From positions 1-64,000 of the forward strand of contig NZ_JARZHH010000053.1 of the NCBI RefSeq assembly GCF_029946515.1: a DNA stretch of 64,000 nucleotides, in the 5' to 3' direction. The position numbers were made by a program, and so were the translations under genes. The first letter of the stretch is position 1. Every line of letters starts with the position of its first letter. Of this stretch, positions 16,163-25,800 are shown in pieces. Source of the DNA: Polyangium sp. 6x1 (GTDB taxonomy: Bacteria > Myxococcota_A > Polyangia > Polyangiales > Polyangiaceae). The notes under the pieces were generated by a model. The model made no database searches and had not been told where the DNA came from. It saw nothing but the letters and a program-made list of their open reading frames with translations.

Positions 16163-17116
16163 TCAGGGCCCCCAGAGCGACGTGGGCAGCGCGTTTCGAT
16201 GCGAGAGCGCGAGCAAGTCCATGAGCAGCGCGACGGTCACGTGCACGAGGAAGCCCGAGTAGATGCTCTTCGTGCGCATCGCGAGCGAGCCGAGCGCGAT
16301 GCCCGCGACCACGGCGCCGGCTGCTTCGAGGTAAGGCTTGCCATAATGAATCATGCAATATGGCACGCACATCGCGAAGATCGCGCCGGAGCCGAGCGTC
16401 GTGCGCAGGCCCGAGAGCCAGAAGCCCCGGAAGAAGACCTCGAGCGCGAAGAACTGCGCGAAATACATCATCTCCCACATCGCGAGGTCGAACCACGAGC
16501 GGGAGCATTGCTTGTAGAACGGGTAATACGTGCCGAAATCGGGGGCCCGCGAGACGATGACGACCGCCGGGACCACGACCGCGAGGCAAAGCCCGTAGAT
16601 CCACGCGTGCTTCAAGAAGCCGCGGACCCGCAGGCCCATGTCGAGCAGGCTGTCTTTCCGGAAGCAGATCTTCCAGACGATCATCGGGAACGCCACGTAC
16701 CCGAAGACGCGCGTGAAAGCCCACCAGCCGTAGCCGTAGAGCTCGTTCCACTTGCGGAGATCGACCCCGAAGCCGCCCTGCTTCTCGAGCTCGCGCAGGA
16801 ATGGCTTCAGGTGATTTTCATAGAAATCACGGCCGCCATAGTATTCCTGCAGCGTGAGCACGAGCGCGGTCGTCACGAAGAGCACCGCGGGGCGGTAATC
16901 GTACGAGCCTGAGGCGAGCGTCTTGCGCTGGTGTTCGTGCGCCGCGACGTCGAGCTCGCGCCACGTGCCGCGGAAGAAGAACCAGAGGACGGGCGCGAGC
17001 GCGAGGTACGCGGCGATCGGAAAGAGGGCCTTGGTCGACGTCTCGAAGAGCGTCGGCGCGGCGCGCGCGCCCGTCGGGCCGGCCGCCGCGAGGAGCGTCG
17101 AGGCGAGAGCGAACAT
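16163..17116 (-). CDS. CPBP-family intramembrane protease, candidate myxosortase
   Basis: 317 residues, largely hydrophobic with about eight membrane segments. The C-terminal half has the three CPBP (Abi/Rce1) motifs in variant form: ALEVFFRGF (Glu226, Arg230; only one Glu where many members have two), MIHYGKP (His257) and HVTVALLMD (His292, Asp300), which form the intramembrane active site. CPBP enzymes cleave prenylated or anchored peptides. A branch of this family is proposed to be the myxosortase that processes Cys-containing MYXO-CTERM tails, and three such tails are encoded in this window. Assigning it as that enzyme is inference; other CPBP roles exist. It lies 6 bases after gltX and 57 before the transglycosylase gene, likely one operon. 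Confidence 0.7.
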   Translation of the reverse strand: MFALASTLLAAAGPTGARAAPTLFETSTKALFPIAAYLALAPVLWFFFRGTWRELDVAAHEHQRKTLASGSYDYRPAVLFVTTALVLTLQEYYGGRDFYENHLKPFLRELEKQGGFGVDLRKWNELYGYGWWAFTRVFGYVAFPMIVWKICFRKDSLLDMGLRVRGFLKHAWIYGLCLAVVVPAVVIVSRAPDFGTYYPFYKQCSRSWFDLAMWEMMYFAQFFALEVFFRGFWLSGLRTTLGSGAIFAMCVPYCMIHYGKPYLEAAGAVVAGIALGSLAMRTKSIYSGFLVHVTVALLMDLLALSHRNALPTSLWGP

Positions 17117-17122
17117 CGCGGC

Positions 17123-18583
17123 TCAGCCGGCCCCGGACGAGGCGGCGATCAAGCCGAGCGCATGATCGAGGCGCGCGAGGACGCGCGGCTTGCCGACGAG
17201 CGCGACGACGTCGAAGAGCCCAGGCGTCGCCGTCCGGCCGCTGATCGCGACACGAACGGGCTGCGCCACGTCCTTGATCTCGAGCTTCTTCTCGGTGAGG
17301 AGCTCGCCGAACCGAGCCTCCAGGTTCTTCGCGGAGAAATCGTCGATCGACGCGAAGAGATCCCGCACGGCCTGGAGATGCGGCGCCTTGTCCGCGACGA
17401 GGAATTTCTTCACGGCCTTCTCGTCATAGACGGGCAGATCGCGGAAGAAGTAGTCGAGCGCGTCGGCCGCATCGACGTACGTCTGCGCGCGCTCGCGGAT
17501 GAGCGGGAGGAGCGCGCGGACCGCCTCGCGATCGATACCCGAAAGGCCGCGTTTTTCGAGGAACGGGAGCGTGCCGTCGAGGTACGCGTCGTCGGGCGTG
17601 AGCGCGGGGGACTTGAGGTGCTCGAACGCGATCGCCGCGAGCTTCTTCCCGTCGAACTTGCCGTCGGCCTTGCTGCAGTTCTCCCAGCTGAACTTCTGGA
17701 TGAGGTCCTGCATCGCGAAGATCTCCTCGTCGCCGAAGGACCAGCCGAAGCGGACGAGGTAGTTCATGAGGCCCACCGGGGAGATGCCGCGCTCGCGGTA
17801 CTCGCCGACGGAGACCGCGCCGAACCGCTTCGAAAGCTTCTCCCCGCTGGGCGCGAGCATCATCGGCAGGTGCGCGAACTGCGGGACGGGGGCGCCGAGC
17901 GCCTGGTAGAGCAGGATCTGCGGCGGCGTGTTGATCATGTGGTCCCGGCCGCGCGCGACGAGCGTGATGCCCATGGTGAGGTCGTCGACGACCGCGCCGA
18001 GGTTGTAGAGCGGGACGCCGTCCTTACGCATGAGCACGGCGTCCTGCTGCGTATTGTTCGGCGTGACGACGTCGCCGAAGACGAGATCCCGGTACGTGAC
18101 GGAGCCCGAGCTCGGCGCGCGGAAGCGAATGACGAACGGGCGATCGGGAGCCGGGCCCGTGCGATCACGGCAGGTGCCGGGGTAGCGAAACTGGGCCTTC
18201 GGATCGCGGGCTTTCAGGGCCTCGCGCTGGGCGTCGAGCTCTTCCTTCGTGCAATAACAGCGATAGGCCGCGCCCGCCGCGATGAGCTTCTCCACGAACT
18301 CCTGGTAGACCGGGAGCCGCTCCATCTGCCGGTAGGGGCCGTGATCGCCGCCGATTTCGGGGCCCTCGTCCCAGCCGAGGCCGAGCCAGCGGAGCTCTCG
18401 CAGGATGATCGCCTCGTTCTCCGGCGTGCTCCGCTCCTGGTCGGTGTCCTCGATGCGGAGGACGAAGGTGCCGCCGGTCTTGCGCGCCCAGAGCCAGTTG
18501 AAGAGCGCGGTCCGGACGCCGCCGATGTGGAGGTAGCCCGTCGGAGAGGGGGCGAATCGAACGCGAGGCTTGCCTTGTGCCAT
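17123..18583 (-). CDS. gltX: Glutamyl-tRNA synthetase
   Basis: 486 residues from the ATG of MAQGKPRVRFAPSPTG; the longer open frame upstream crosses the ccmB gene and is rejected. It charges tRNA-Glu (and possibly tRNA-Gln) with glutamate in the cytoplasm. Class I signatures are intact: APSPTGYLHIGG with the HIGH-type motif at 19-22, and GEKLSKRFGAVS (KMSKS-type) near residue 247. The C-terminal helical anticodon-binding region runs to the end. Length matches bacterial GltX (about 470-490). It is the first gene of a probable gltX / CPBP protease / lytic transglycosylase transcript, and its start region is divergent from ccmB with about 100 bases between. Confidence 0.95.
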   Translation of the reverse strand: MAQGKPRVRFAPSPTGYLHIGGVRTALFNWLWARKTGGTFVLRIEDTDQERSTPENEAIILRELRWLGLGWDEGPEIGGDHGPYRQMERLPVYQEFVEKLIAAGAAYRCYCTKEELDAQREALKARDPKAQFRYPGTCRDRTGPAPDRPFVIRFRAPSSGSVTYRDLVFGDVVTPNNTQQDAVLMRKDGVPLYNLGAVVDDLTMGITLVARGRDHMINTPPQILLYQALGAPVPQFAHLPMMLAPSGEKLSKRFGAVSVGEYRERGISPVGLMNYLVRFGWSFGDEEIFAMQDLIQKFSWENCSKADGKFDGKKLAAIAFEHLKSPALTPDDAYLDGTLPFLEKRGLSGIDREAVRALLPLIRERAQTYVDAADALDYFFRDLPVYDEKAVKKFLVADKAPHLQAVRDLFASIDDFSAKNLEARFGELLTEKKLEIKDVAQPVRVAISGRTATPGLFDVVALVGKPRVLARLDHALGLIAASSGAG

Positions 18584-18686
18584 GGCGCCCGCGCTGTAGC
18601 ATTTTTCGTAGCGATTGTCGGCCTCGGCGTGCGCGCGCCCCCGCGCTCGGCCGACGCGTGTATACCCTCGGGCTGCGAGCTCGCAC

Positions 18687-19367
18687 GTGAAACGATTCCT
18701 GAAGCAAGCTGCGCTCATCGCCGGGAAGGACCTCGCCATCGAGCTGTCCACGGGCGAGATCGTGACCACGAGCGGGTTCTTCGCCGTGCTCGTCGCCGTC
18801 ATCGCGTCCCTCGCGTTCTTCGCAGGACAAGAAGCAACGGAAGGCGTGGCGCCCGGGGTGATCTGGGTCTCCGTCGCGTTCGCGTCGGTGCTGGCCGTCG
18901 GGCGGACGTGGCAACGCGAGCGCGAAGAGAACGCGCTCGCGGGGCTATTGGTTCTGCCCGTGTCGCGCGGCGCGATCTTCGCGGGGAAAGCCGTGAGCGT
19001 CGCGATCTTCGTGGGGCTCGTGGAGGCGATCGTGGTCCCCGTGAGCGCGCTGCTCTTCTCCGTCGATCTGATCAAGATGGGGCCCGGGCTCCTCTTGATC
19101 GGGCTGTTCGCGACGCCAGGGATCGCCGCGGTGGGGACGCTGTTCGGCGCGATGACGGTGCGCACGCGGGCGAGGGATCTCGTGCTCGCGAGCGTGTTCT
19201 TTCCGCTGCTCGCGCCGACGTTGCTCGCGGCCGTGGCCGGCACGCGCGAGCTCTTCGGCGGCGCGGAGACGAGCGAGCTCTTCGATTATCTCGCGCTGAT
19301 GGGCGTGTTCGGGACCGTGTTCACCGCCGGCGGCGTCGGGCTGTTCGATACGCTCATCGACGGTTGA
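18687..19367 (+). CDS. ccmB: Haem exporter membrane subunit CcmB
   Basis: 226 residues from GTG 18687; the family start KxFLKQAxxIAGKDLAIEL follows directly. Six hydrophobic segments are visible, with the hallmark KDLAIELSTGEIVTTSGFFAVLVAV at the front, then the first membrane helix. CcmB is the membrane component of the CcmAB transporter used in system I cytochrome c maturation. No ccmA, ccmC, ccmE, ccmF or ccmH is next to it: gltX diverges on the left and an oxidoreductase converges on the right, so the gene stands alone here. A short hairpin at 19386-19402 separates it from the converging gene. Length is normal (about 220). Confidence 0.8.
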   Translation: MKRFLKQAALIAGKDLAIELSTGEIVTTSGFFAVLVAVIASLAFFAGQEATEGVAPGVIWVSVAFASVLAVGRTWQREREENALAGLLVLPVSRGAIFAGKAVSVAIFVGLVEAIVVPVSALLFSVDLIKMGPGLLLIGLFATPGIAAVGTLFGAMTVRTRARDLVLASVFFPLLAPTLLAAVAGTRELFGGAETSELFDYLALMGVFGTVFTAGGVGLFDTLIDG

Positions 19368-19385
19368 TGGGGGTTTGGGGGCGTA

Positions 19386-19402
19386 GCTCCGCTTGCCGGA
19401 GC
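19386..19402. terminator. Short hairpin between convergent genes
   Basis: gctccg pairs with cggagc around a 5-base loop, 19 bases after the ccmB stop and just before the stop of the converging oxidoreductase gene. There is no T tract, so its strength as a terminator is uncertain. Confidence 0.4.
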
Positions 19403-19409
19403 GGAGCCC

Positions 19410-20648
19410 TCAAGCGTTGATCGCAGCCGCGCAGCGCTCGGCGGCGGCCGTGATCACGTCGGGATCGAAGTCCATGCCGGTGCACTCGCCGACGGCCCAG
19501 ATGCCCTCGCCCGCCGCGCCATCCGCGTCACACGCGACCGCGTAGCCGTGCGTCGGATCAAAACGAACCTCGGCCCCGGCCTGCGCTGCGAGCTCGAACG
19601 CAGGGGCGCCGGGGAGCGCGAGGGCGAGGATCTCGGCGTCGATGTGGCGCTCCTCATCGGAGCCCTCACGCAAAAGAACGCGCTTCACGTGCGCCGTTCC
19701 CTCGACCCCCGCGAGGGCCGACACCTCGACGCGCACCACGCGATCGCCGAGCCGACGCGTGAGCTCGTCTGCCCAGAAGCCTTCGCCCGCGACGACGACG
19801 GGCCCGTCAGGCTCGATGCCGTACGCATGCAGGAGGCAGATCGCGCGCGCCGAGAAGACGCCGGGAAGATCGTTGTTCGCGAAGGCCGATACGCCGTCGT
19901 GCGCGCCCGTCGCGAAGACCTTCGCCGGCGCGCGCACCACGACAGCGCCTTCTTCCGCGGCGACGAGCAGATCCCCGAGGTAGACACCGGCCGCCGTGGC
20001 GCGAGAGAAGACGAGGTCGCCGCTCGCGCGGATCGCGTCGAGGAGCGGCGCTCGATCGGGGAGCGCGAGGAGCGAGCCGCCGAGGGAGAGGCCATCATCG
20101 ACGACGACGACACGCGCGCCCGCGGCGCCGAGCTTCTGCGCGACGACGAGGCCCGCGAGGCCCGCGCCCACGACCACGACGTCGGCCTCGAGCAAGCGCG
20201 CGGGCCTCGGCGCCTCGACCTCCGCGGGCAAACGACCGAGCCCCGCGATCTTGCGCGCGAAGCTCTGCATGATGGAGCCGAGCGCAGGGACGCCGGCCAT
20301 GAAGTGGTGGTGATCGATGCCCTTCGGGAAGAACCAGTCGGTCACCCGCAAGAGGTCGGCCTGGCGTGAGCCCATGACGTTCTGGGCCTCGACCTCTTCG
20401 TCGCCTCGGGTCGCGTGGAGGCAGGTCATCACGTTCGGCGTGCCGTCGACGCGCATGAGGCAGCCGTCGCAGCCTCCGCGGAAGCAGCTCGCGCTGCGCG
20501 GGCGGTGGAGCTTGGGGCTCCGCGCCAGGATGATCTTGTCCTCGGCGAGGAGCGAGGCCGCGAGCGGCTCGCCCCGCTCGGCCCGCACCGGCGAGCCGTC
20601 GAGGTGGATCGTGACCGGATCTCGGAAGGCCCGCGTACGCCGAAACAT
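19410..20648 (-). CDS. 2Fe-2S / FAD-dependent oxidoreductase (sarcosine oxidase alpha / HcnAB-like)
   Basis: 412 residues. The N-terminal ~90 residues match a small 2Fe-2S ferredoxin domain with Cys55, Cys60, Cys63 and Cys76 (SCFRGGCDGC and TC). A linker leads to an FAD Rossmann fold with VVVVGAGLAGL (GAGLAG 161-166) and the second strand VVVVDDG. The C-terminal ATG-like motif ATGAHD and GIWAVGEC are typical of pyridine nucleotide-disulfide type flavoproteins. The layout is that of the N-terminal half of sarcosine oxidase alpha subunit, or HcnA fused to HcnB. The aminomethyltransferase half of sarcosine oxidase is missing. The substrate is unknown; an amino acid, imino acid or opine-like dehydrogenase is plausible. 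It converges on ccmB. Confidence 0.72.
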   Translation of the reverse strand: MFRRTRAFRDPVTIHLDGSPVRAERGEPLAASLLAEDKIILARSPKLHRPRSASCFRGGCDGCLMRVDGTPNVMTCLHATRGDEEVEAQNVMGSRQADLLRVTDWFFPKGIDHHHFMAGVPALGSIMQSFARKIAGLGRLPAEVEAPRPARLLEADVVVVGAGLAGLVVAQKLGAAGARVVVVDDGLSLGGSLLALPDRAPLLDAIRASGDLVFSRATAAGVYLGDLLVAAEEGAVVVRAPAKVFATGAHDGVSAFANNDLPGVFSARAICLLHAYGIEPDGPVVVAGEGFWADELTRRLGDRVVRVEVSALAGVEGTAHVKRVLLREGSDEERHIDAEILALALPGAPAFELAAQAGAEVRFDPTHGYAVACDADGAAGEGIWAVGECTGMDFDPDVITAAAERCAAAINA

Positions 20649-20739
20649 GGGCCAGGGCCCTATAGCACGGCGAACTCCGGGCTGGCCCCCGCAAACAAAG
20701 GTCCCCGAGGACGCGCGCCTGATCTACCCTCTCGAATCG

Positions 20740-21378
20740 ATGCGCCTAGGCATCCTCGGACCGGCCAACAGAGATCTGCCCGCGCTTGCACGTGCGGCGC
20801 AGCTCCTCTTCGACGAGGTCCAGGTCGACAAGATCATCTACCTGTCGGACGACGGCGCGCTCGATCTCGTGGCGAAGGCCTGGGCGTACCAGATCGTCGA
20901 CGCGAACCCGAGCGAGGACCTCCTCTTCGCACGCGCGGCAGTGCGGTGCGCGCGCGCGACGCCCGAGCAGATCGACGCGTACGTGGCCGCCGAGCGGGCG
21001 CGGTCGCGGCTGCGCGCGATGACGAGCATCCCGAGCCGGCAGCTCCGGTCGGTCGAGCTCGTCGACGGGCGCGTAGCGGTCTTCGTTTATGACAAGGGCA
21101 TCCTCGATCAGGACGACATCGCGGCCGCGAGCTTGCTCGTGTTCGGGCGGAGCCAGGAGCCGACGATGAAGCGCATCGGTTCGAGGATGTTCGTCTCGCC
21201 GGGGCCGATCGGGGCGCCGGGCGGAGGCATGGGCGTGCTCGAAGAGGTGGAGTCGGGCGGGGTGCGCGTGGAGATCCGGAACGCGAGCGGAGCGGTCACC
21301 GCGGAGGACATGCTGGGCGGAGGGCCGAGCCTGCCGGGCATCAAGATGCGGGTGCAGGATGGCAAGAGCAACGGATGA
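20740..21378 (+). CDS. Metallophosphoesterase-like protein lacking the metal ligands
   Basis: 212 residues from ATG 20740. No name is certain. The spacing of segments follows small calcineurin-type phosphoesterases (YfcE family): an N-terminal LGILGPANRDLPAL where active members have a D-x-H-G-N pattern, then IIYLSDDG where they have LGD, and a late LLVFGRSQEP...RMFVSPGPIG where they have GHTHxP...NPGS. The metal-binding Asp and His residues are replaced, so if the fold assignment is right the protein is catalytically dead. Its stop lies 20 bases inside nadD, so the two are co-transcribed and coupled. Start is supported by agreement with the family's first strand. Function unknown; a regulatory or scaffold role for the NAD gene pair is conceivable. 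Confidence 0.6.
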   Translation: MRLGILGPANRDLPALARAAQLLFDEVQVDKIIYLSDDGALDLVAKAWAYQIVDANPSEDLLFARAAVRCARATPEQIDAYVAAERARSRLRAMTSIPSRQLRSVELVDGRVAVFVYDKGILDQDDIAAASLLVFGRSQEPTMKRIGSRMFVSPGPIGAPGGGMGVLEEVESGGVRVEIRNASGAVTAEDMLGGGPSLPGIKMRVQDGKSNG

Positions 21379-21961
21379 GCCGGAGGCACCCGCGCCCGCG
21401 CAGGGGCATCGGGTCGCCGTGTTCGGAGGCAGCTTCAACCCGCCGCACGTCGCGCACGTGCTCGCTGCGGTCTACGTGCTGTCGACGGAGCCCATGGACG
21501 AGGTGCTCGTGGTGCCCGTCTACAGGCACCCGTTCGCCAAGGAGCTCGCGCCGTTCGAGGATCGCCTCGCGATGTGCAAGCTCGCGTTCGAGTGGATCCC
21601 GCGCGTCCGTGTCTCCACCGTGGAGCGCGAGCTCGGCGGCGAGAGCCTCACGTTGCGGACGCTCGAGCACCTCGCCTCGAAGCACCCGGGCTGGTCGATG
21701 CGCCTCTTGCTCGGCGGCGACGTGATCGCGGATCTGTCGAAGTGGCACCGCTTCGATCGGATCGCGGAGATCGCGCCGCCGCTTTTCGTGGGCCGCGCGG
21801 GCGTGACGACCGAGGGCGCGCCGGAGCCGATGCTGCCGAAGATCTCGAGCACCGAGGTGCGCGACGCGATCGGCCGTGGCGAGAGCGAGCGCGTGGAGAA
21901 GCTCGTGCCGCGCGAGGTGCTCGCGTACGCGGCCGAGCGGGGCCTCTATCGGAGGAGCTGA
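21359..21961 (+). CDS. nadD: Nicotinate-nucleotide adenylyltransferase
   Basis: 200 residues. It transfers AMP from ATP to nicotinate mononucleotide, giving deamido-NAD in NAD biosynthesis. The nucleotidyltransferase signature GGSFNPPHVAH is at residues 23-33, and the C-terminal ISSTEVRDAI matches the ISSTxIR motif. Length is normal (about 190-215). The start lies 20 bases inside the preceding gene, and the stop overlaps the next start (TGATG), so three genes are read as a coupled set. No rsfS or obg neighbour, common in other bacteria, is seen. Confidence 0.9.
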   Translation: MARATDEPEAPAPAQGHRVAVFGGSFNPPHVAHVLAAVYVLSTEPMDEVLVVPVYRHPFAKELAPFEDRLAMCKLAFEWIPRVRVSTVERELGGESLTLRTLEHLASKHPGWSMRLLLGGDVIADLSKWHRFDRIAEIAPPLFVGRAGVTTEGAPEPMLPKISSTEVRDAIGRGESERVEKLVPREVLAYAAERGLYRRS

Positions 21962-22800
21962 TGGCCGCGCAGACGAGTGTGTTCATCCTGGGCGCAGGCA
22001 AGGTCGGCGCGGGCCTCGCGCGGGCGCTGCGCCGCGCGGGGTACGTGGTGACGCTGCGTCCGCAACGAAGCGGACTGCCGGCGCGGCGCATCGACGCGCC
22101 GTTCGTGATCCTCGCGGTGCGGGATCGTGATCTCCAGCCGCTCGCGGAGCGGATCCGGGACGCGGGATTGTTGGGGCACAAAAGGGCGGTGGTCGTGCAC
22201 TGCGCGGGCGCGCTCGGCCCGGAGCCGCTCGTGCCGCTGCGGAGCGAGAACGTCGCGGTCGCGCAGATGCACCCGATGATCTCGTTCGCGTCGCCGGAGG
22301 TCACGCCGTCGCTCCTCCGCGGGCAGCTCCACGTGGACGGAGACGCGCGCGCCGTGCGGGCCGCGTCGGCGATCGGGCGGAAGCTCGGGATGACGCCGCG
22401 GACGATCTCCGGGCTCGATCGCGTGCTTTACCACGCGGCGGCCGGGCTCGTGGCGAACGGGGCCGCAGCGCTCGCCGCGGGCGGCGTGGATCTGCTCGGG
22501 CGCGCAGGCGTGCCGGCGGACACGGCGGCGGCGATGCTGGGCCCGCTCCTCCGGAGCGTCGCGGACAACGTGGAAACGATGGGTTTGCCGGCGGCGCTCA
22601 CCGGCCCCGTGCGGCGCGGGGACGCGGCGGGCGTGGGCCGGCACCTCGAGATGCTCTCGCGCGCGGCGCCGCACCTCGTCCCGCTCTACGTGGCGGCGTC
22701 GAGGCTGCAGGTGCCGCTCGCGCGCGCCCTGGGCGATGCGCCGGCGGAAAGCTTCGACGCCATCGTCACGGTGCTCGAAAAGGCGCCGGGCGGCGCCTGA
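21961..22800 (+). CDS. Rossmann-like and DUF2520 domain protein
   Basis: 279 residues; ATG overlaps the nadD stop by one base. Residues 1-~110 are an NAD(P)-binding Rossmann fold with FILGAGKVGAGLARAL, followed by VILAVRDRDLQPLAE and HCAGALG, as in the F420/ketopantoate-type Rossmann-like family. The remainder is the helical DUF2520 domain, including the conserved MHPMISFASP start and LYHAAAGLVANG. Overall it resembles 6-phosphogluconate- or ketopantoate-reductase-like dehydrogenases of unknown substrate. Coupling to nadD suggests a housekeeping redox role, but this is inference. Confidence 0.75.
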   Translation: MAAQTSVFILGAGKVGAGLARALRRAGYVVTLRPQRSGLPARRIDAPFVILAVRDRDLQPLAERIRDAGLLGHKRAVVVHCAGALGPEPLVPLRSENVAVAQMHPMISFASPEVTPSLLRGQLHVDGDARAVRAASAIGRKLGMTPRTISGLDRVLYHAAAGLVANGAAALAAGGVDLLGRAGVPADTAAAMLGPLLRSVADNVETMGLPAALTGPVRRGDAAGVGRHLEMLSRAAPHLVPLYVAASRLQVPLARALGDAPAESFDAIVTVLEKAPGGA

Positions 22801-22845
22801 AAAACGTTGCGGTGGACGAGCCGCGGACCGTACGCTGACGAAGCC

Positions 22846-25800
22846 GTGGCGGACGCCGGACCTCGCACTTCTCCGCTCGATCGGTCTTCACCCCAGGAAC
22901 CCTCGGGTGTTCGCACCGAAGGTGTCTTCGGCGGGGAGACGGGCACGCTGCCGTCCGGCGCGGTGATCGCCGCGCCTTCCGTGCGCGCCTCGCTCCGTGG
23001 GCTTGCGGCGGTCGACGATCTGCTCTGCGCGAAGGGCGCGAGCGGGCTCGTGGTGCTGCACGGGCCGCGCGCGACGCTGGAGGCCGTGGGCGCGCACGCG
23101 GCGCGGCGCGCGCAGGTGATCGGGCGCGCGTGCCTGCGCGTCGCCGAGGTCGCGTGGGACGAACCCTGGCGCGAGATCGCGGCGCAGATGGGGATCGTCG
23201 ACGTGGTGGAGCCGCGCCTCGTGGCCGCGCGGATCGCCTCGGCGGCGAACGGCGCGATGATCGTCGTGTCCGAAGGCACGCCGACGCACTGGGGACAGGC
23301 CGTCGTGGAGGAGTTGGCGCGCCTCGTGGTCACGCCTCCCCGCGCGGGATCGGCGCCGCTCGTGCTCGTCCTGCGCGAGGTGGCCTCGGCGCCGGCGGGC
23401 GCGCGCCTCGTGCAGATCGATCCGATCGCGTCGCCGGAGGATCTGCGGCGCTTCTGGGAGGCGATCGCGCAGGCGGCCGAGCTTCGCCTCGGCGCGGAGG
23501 AGGGCCGGCTCGAAGCGCTGGAGCGCTGGTGGTCGGCGGCGCGACGGGCGCCGCTCGACGGGCGCGCAGAGCCGCTCGTGCTCGAACCGGCGCAGAGGCG
23601 GCTCTGCGCGCGGCTCGCGCTGGCGCAGCGGAGCTTGCCCGCCGCGGAGGCAGGGAGGCTCGGCGCGAGCACGGACGTGGAGGCGCTCGTCGCGCGGGGC
23701 GCGGCGACGATCGACGCGGCCGGATCGATGAAGCTCACGGGGGCTGCGCCGATCGAGCTCGAGGCCGATCGCGAGGACGCGGTCGCGGTGGCGAGCGCGC
23801 TCGAAGCGTTGTTCCCGATGGATCCCTGGGCGATGCTCCGCGCGGCCGAGCTTCGGGCGCGCGCGGGCGACGCGGAGCGGGCGGAGCTGCTCGCGACGCG
23901 CGCGCTCTCCGGCGTGGCAGAGCCGTCGGCGCGTGTGGATTTCTGGCGGCGCTGGGAAGCGGCGCTCGCGTTGTTCCCGGACGCATCGACGACGAAGGCG
24001 CTCCTGCGTTCGGCGGAGCTCGCGCTTCGCGTCGGCGACGCCGAGCGGGCGACGGGGTTCGCGCGGGCCGCGGCGGCGCGGGATGGAAACGCGCCCGAGG
24101 TGATGATCACGCTCGGCAAGGCGCTCAGCGCCGAGGGGGATCTCACGACGGCGACGATCGTGCTCGAGCGTGCCATGAGCCGCGCGGACGCCTCCGGCGC
24201 GCGCGCGCGTGCGGCCGTCGAGCTCGCCGAGGTCCGCTACACGGGCGGTGATCTCGAAGCGGCGCGGAGGTTCGCCGAGGAGGCGCTCGAAGGCACGTCG
24301 GATCTCGCGACGCGGCTCGGCGCGCGCAACGTGCTCGGCAAGCTCCTGCTCGCGGCGGCGTCCTGGAGCGAGGCGGAGGCGCATTTCGCGGCCGACGCGT
24401 GGGAAGCGGCGTGCGGCGGCGAGGGGATCGCGGAGCTCCGGGCGCGGCTCAACCGCGCGATCGCCGTGCTCTCGACGGGGCGGCTCGACGAGGCGCGGCC
24501 GATGCTCGCCTCCGTGCTCGACGACGGCACCGCGCGCGGCGAGCACCGCGCCGTCGGGTTCGCGCTGACGAACCTCGCGACGATCGCCATCCTGAAGCGC
24601 GACTACCCGGAGGCGTTCCACCTTTCGGAGCGCGCGATCGAGGTCTTCCGCCGCATCCGCGAGCGGCTCTTCCTCGCCACCGTGATTCCGAACCTCGCGG
24701 AGCTGCGGCTCGATCTCGGTCTCGTGGCCGAGGCGGAGCAGACGCTCGCGTTCGGAAGGCAGGCGTGCGGACCGGCGATCCCCGGGACACGCGCGCCGCA
24801 CTTCGCGCTCGTCGCGGCGCGGATCCACCTCGCACGCGGCAGGACGCTCGAAGCGCGGGCGGAGCTCGCGTCGGCCATCGCGGGCGCGAGCGGATCGAGC
24901 AACGGCGCGAAGCTCTGCGAGTGCCACAGCCTCGCGGCGCGGATCGCGCTCGACGACGGGAACGTGACGCGCGCCGCGCAGGCGATCGAGCGCGCGCGGG
25001 CGCACGCGAGCTCGACGCTGGCGCGCGCGGAGGTCGCGCTGCTCGAAGCGACGCGGGCGCGCGCCGCCGGAGAACCGTGGGACGGCGCCGCAGAGGAGGC
25101 GCTCGATCTCGCGCGGGAAGCCGACGCGCCCGAGCTCGAACGCGAGGCGCGCGTGCTGCTCTGTCACGCGGAGATCACGCGGGGCGACGCGCGCGAGGCC
25201 GAGGCGCACCTGCAAGCGGCGCTCGCGTCGCGGGATCGCATGGCGTCGTCGTTGCCCGAGGGGATCCGCGAGCGGTTCCTCGCGCGGCCCGAGCTTCGCG
25301 GGCTCGCGGCGCTCGAAGCGCGCGCGCCGCGCTCGAGCGAGCCAGGGCTCCGGCCTTGCGAGCGGTGCGGCGAGGCTTCGTGCCCTGGCTGCTCCTCGCC
25401 GTCGCTGCCCGCGTCGCCCTTGTCTCTGCGCGTGCCGTCGTCGTCGCCGTCGCGCTCGTCCGTGACGGCGATCGAGCGGATCGTGGGCCGCGACGCGACC
25501 ATGCTCGCGTTGCTCTCGGCCATCAAGAAGGTCGCGAAGGCCGACACGACGGTGCTGATCCAGGGCGAGAGCGGCTCCGGCAAGGAGCTCGTCGCCGACG
25601 CGATCCACGAGATGAGCCCGCGGCGCGCGGGGCCGCTCGTCAAGGTGAACTGCTCGGCGCTCGTCGAGACGCTCCTGCTCTCCGAGCTCTTCGGCCACGA
25701 GAAAGGCGCGTTCACCGGCGCGCAGGCGCGGCGCCGCGGCCGCTTCGAGCTCGCCGAGGGCGGCACGATCTTCCTCGACGAGATCGGCGACATCTCGCAG

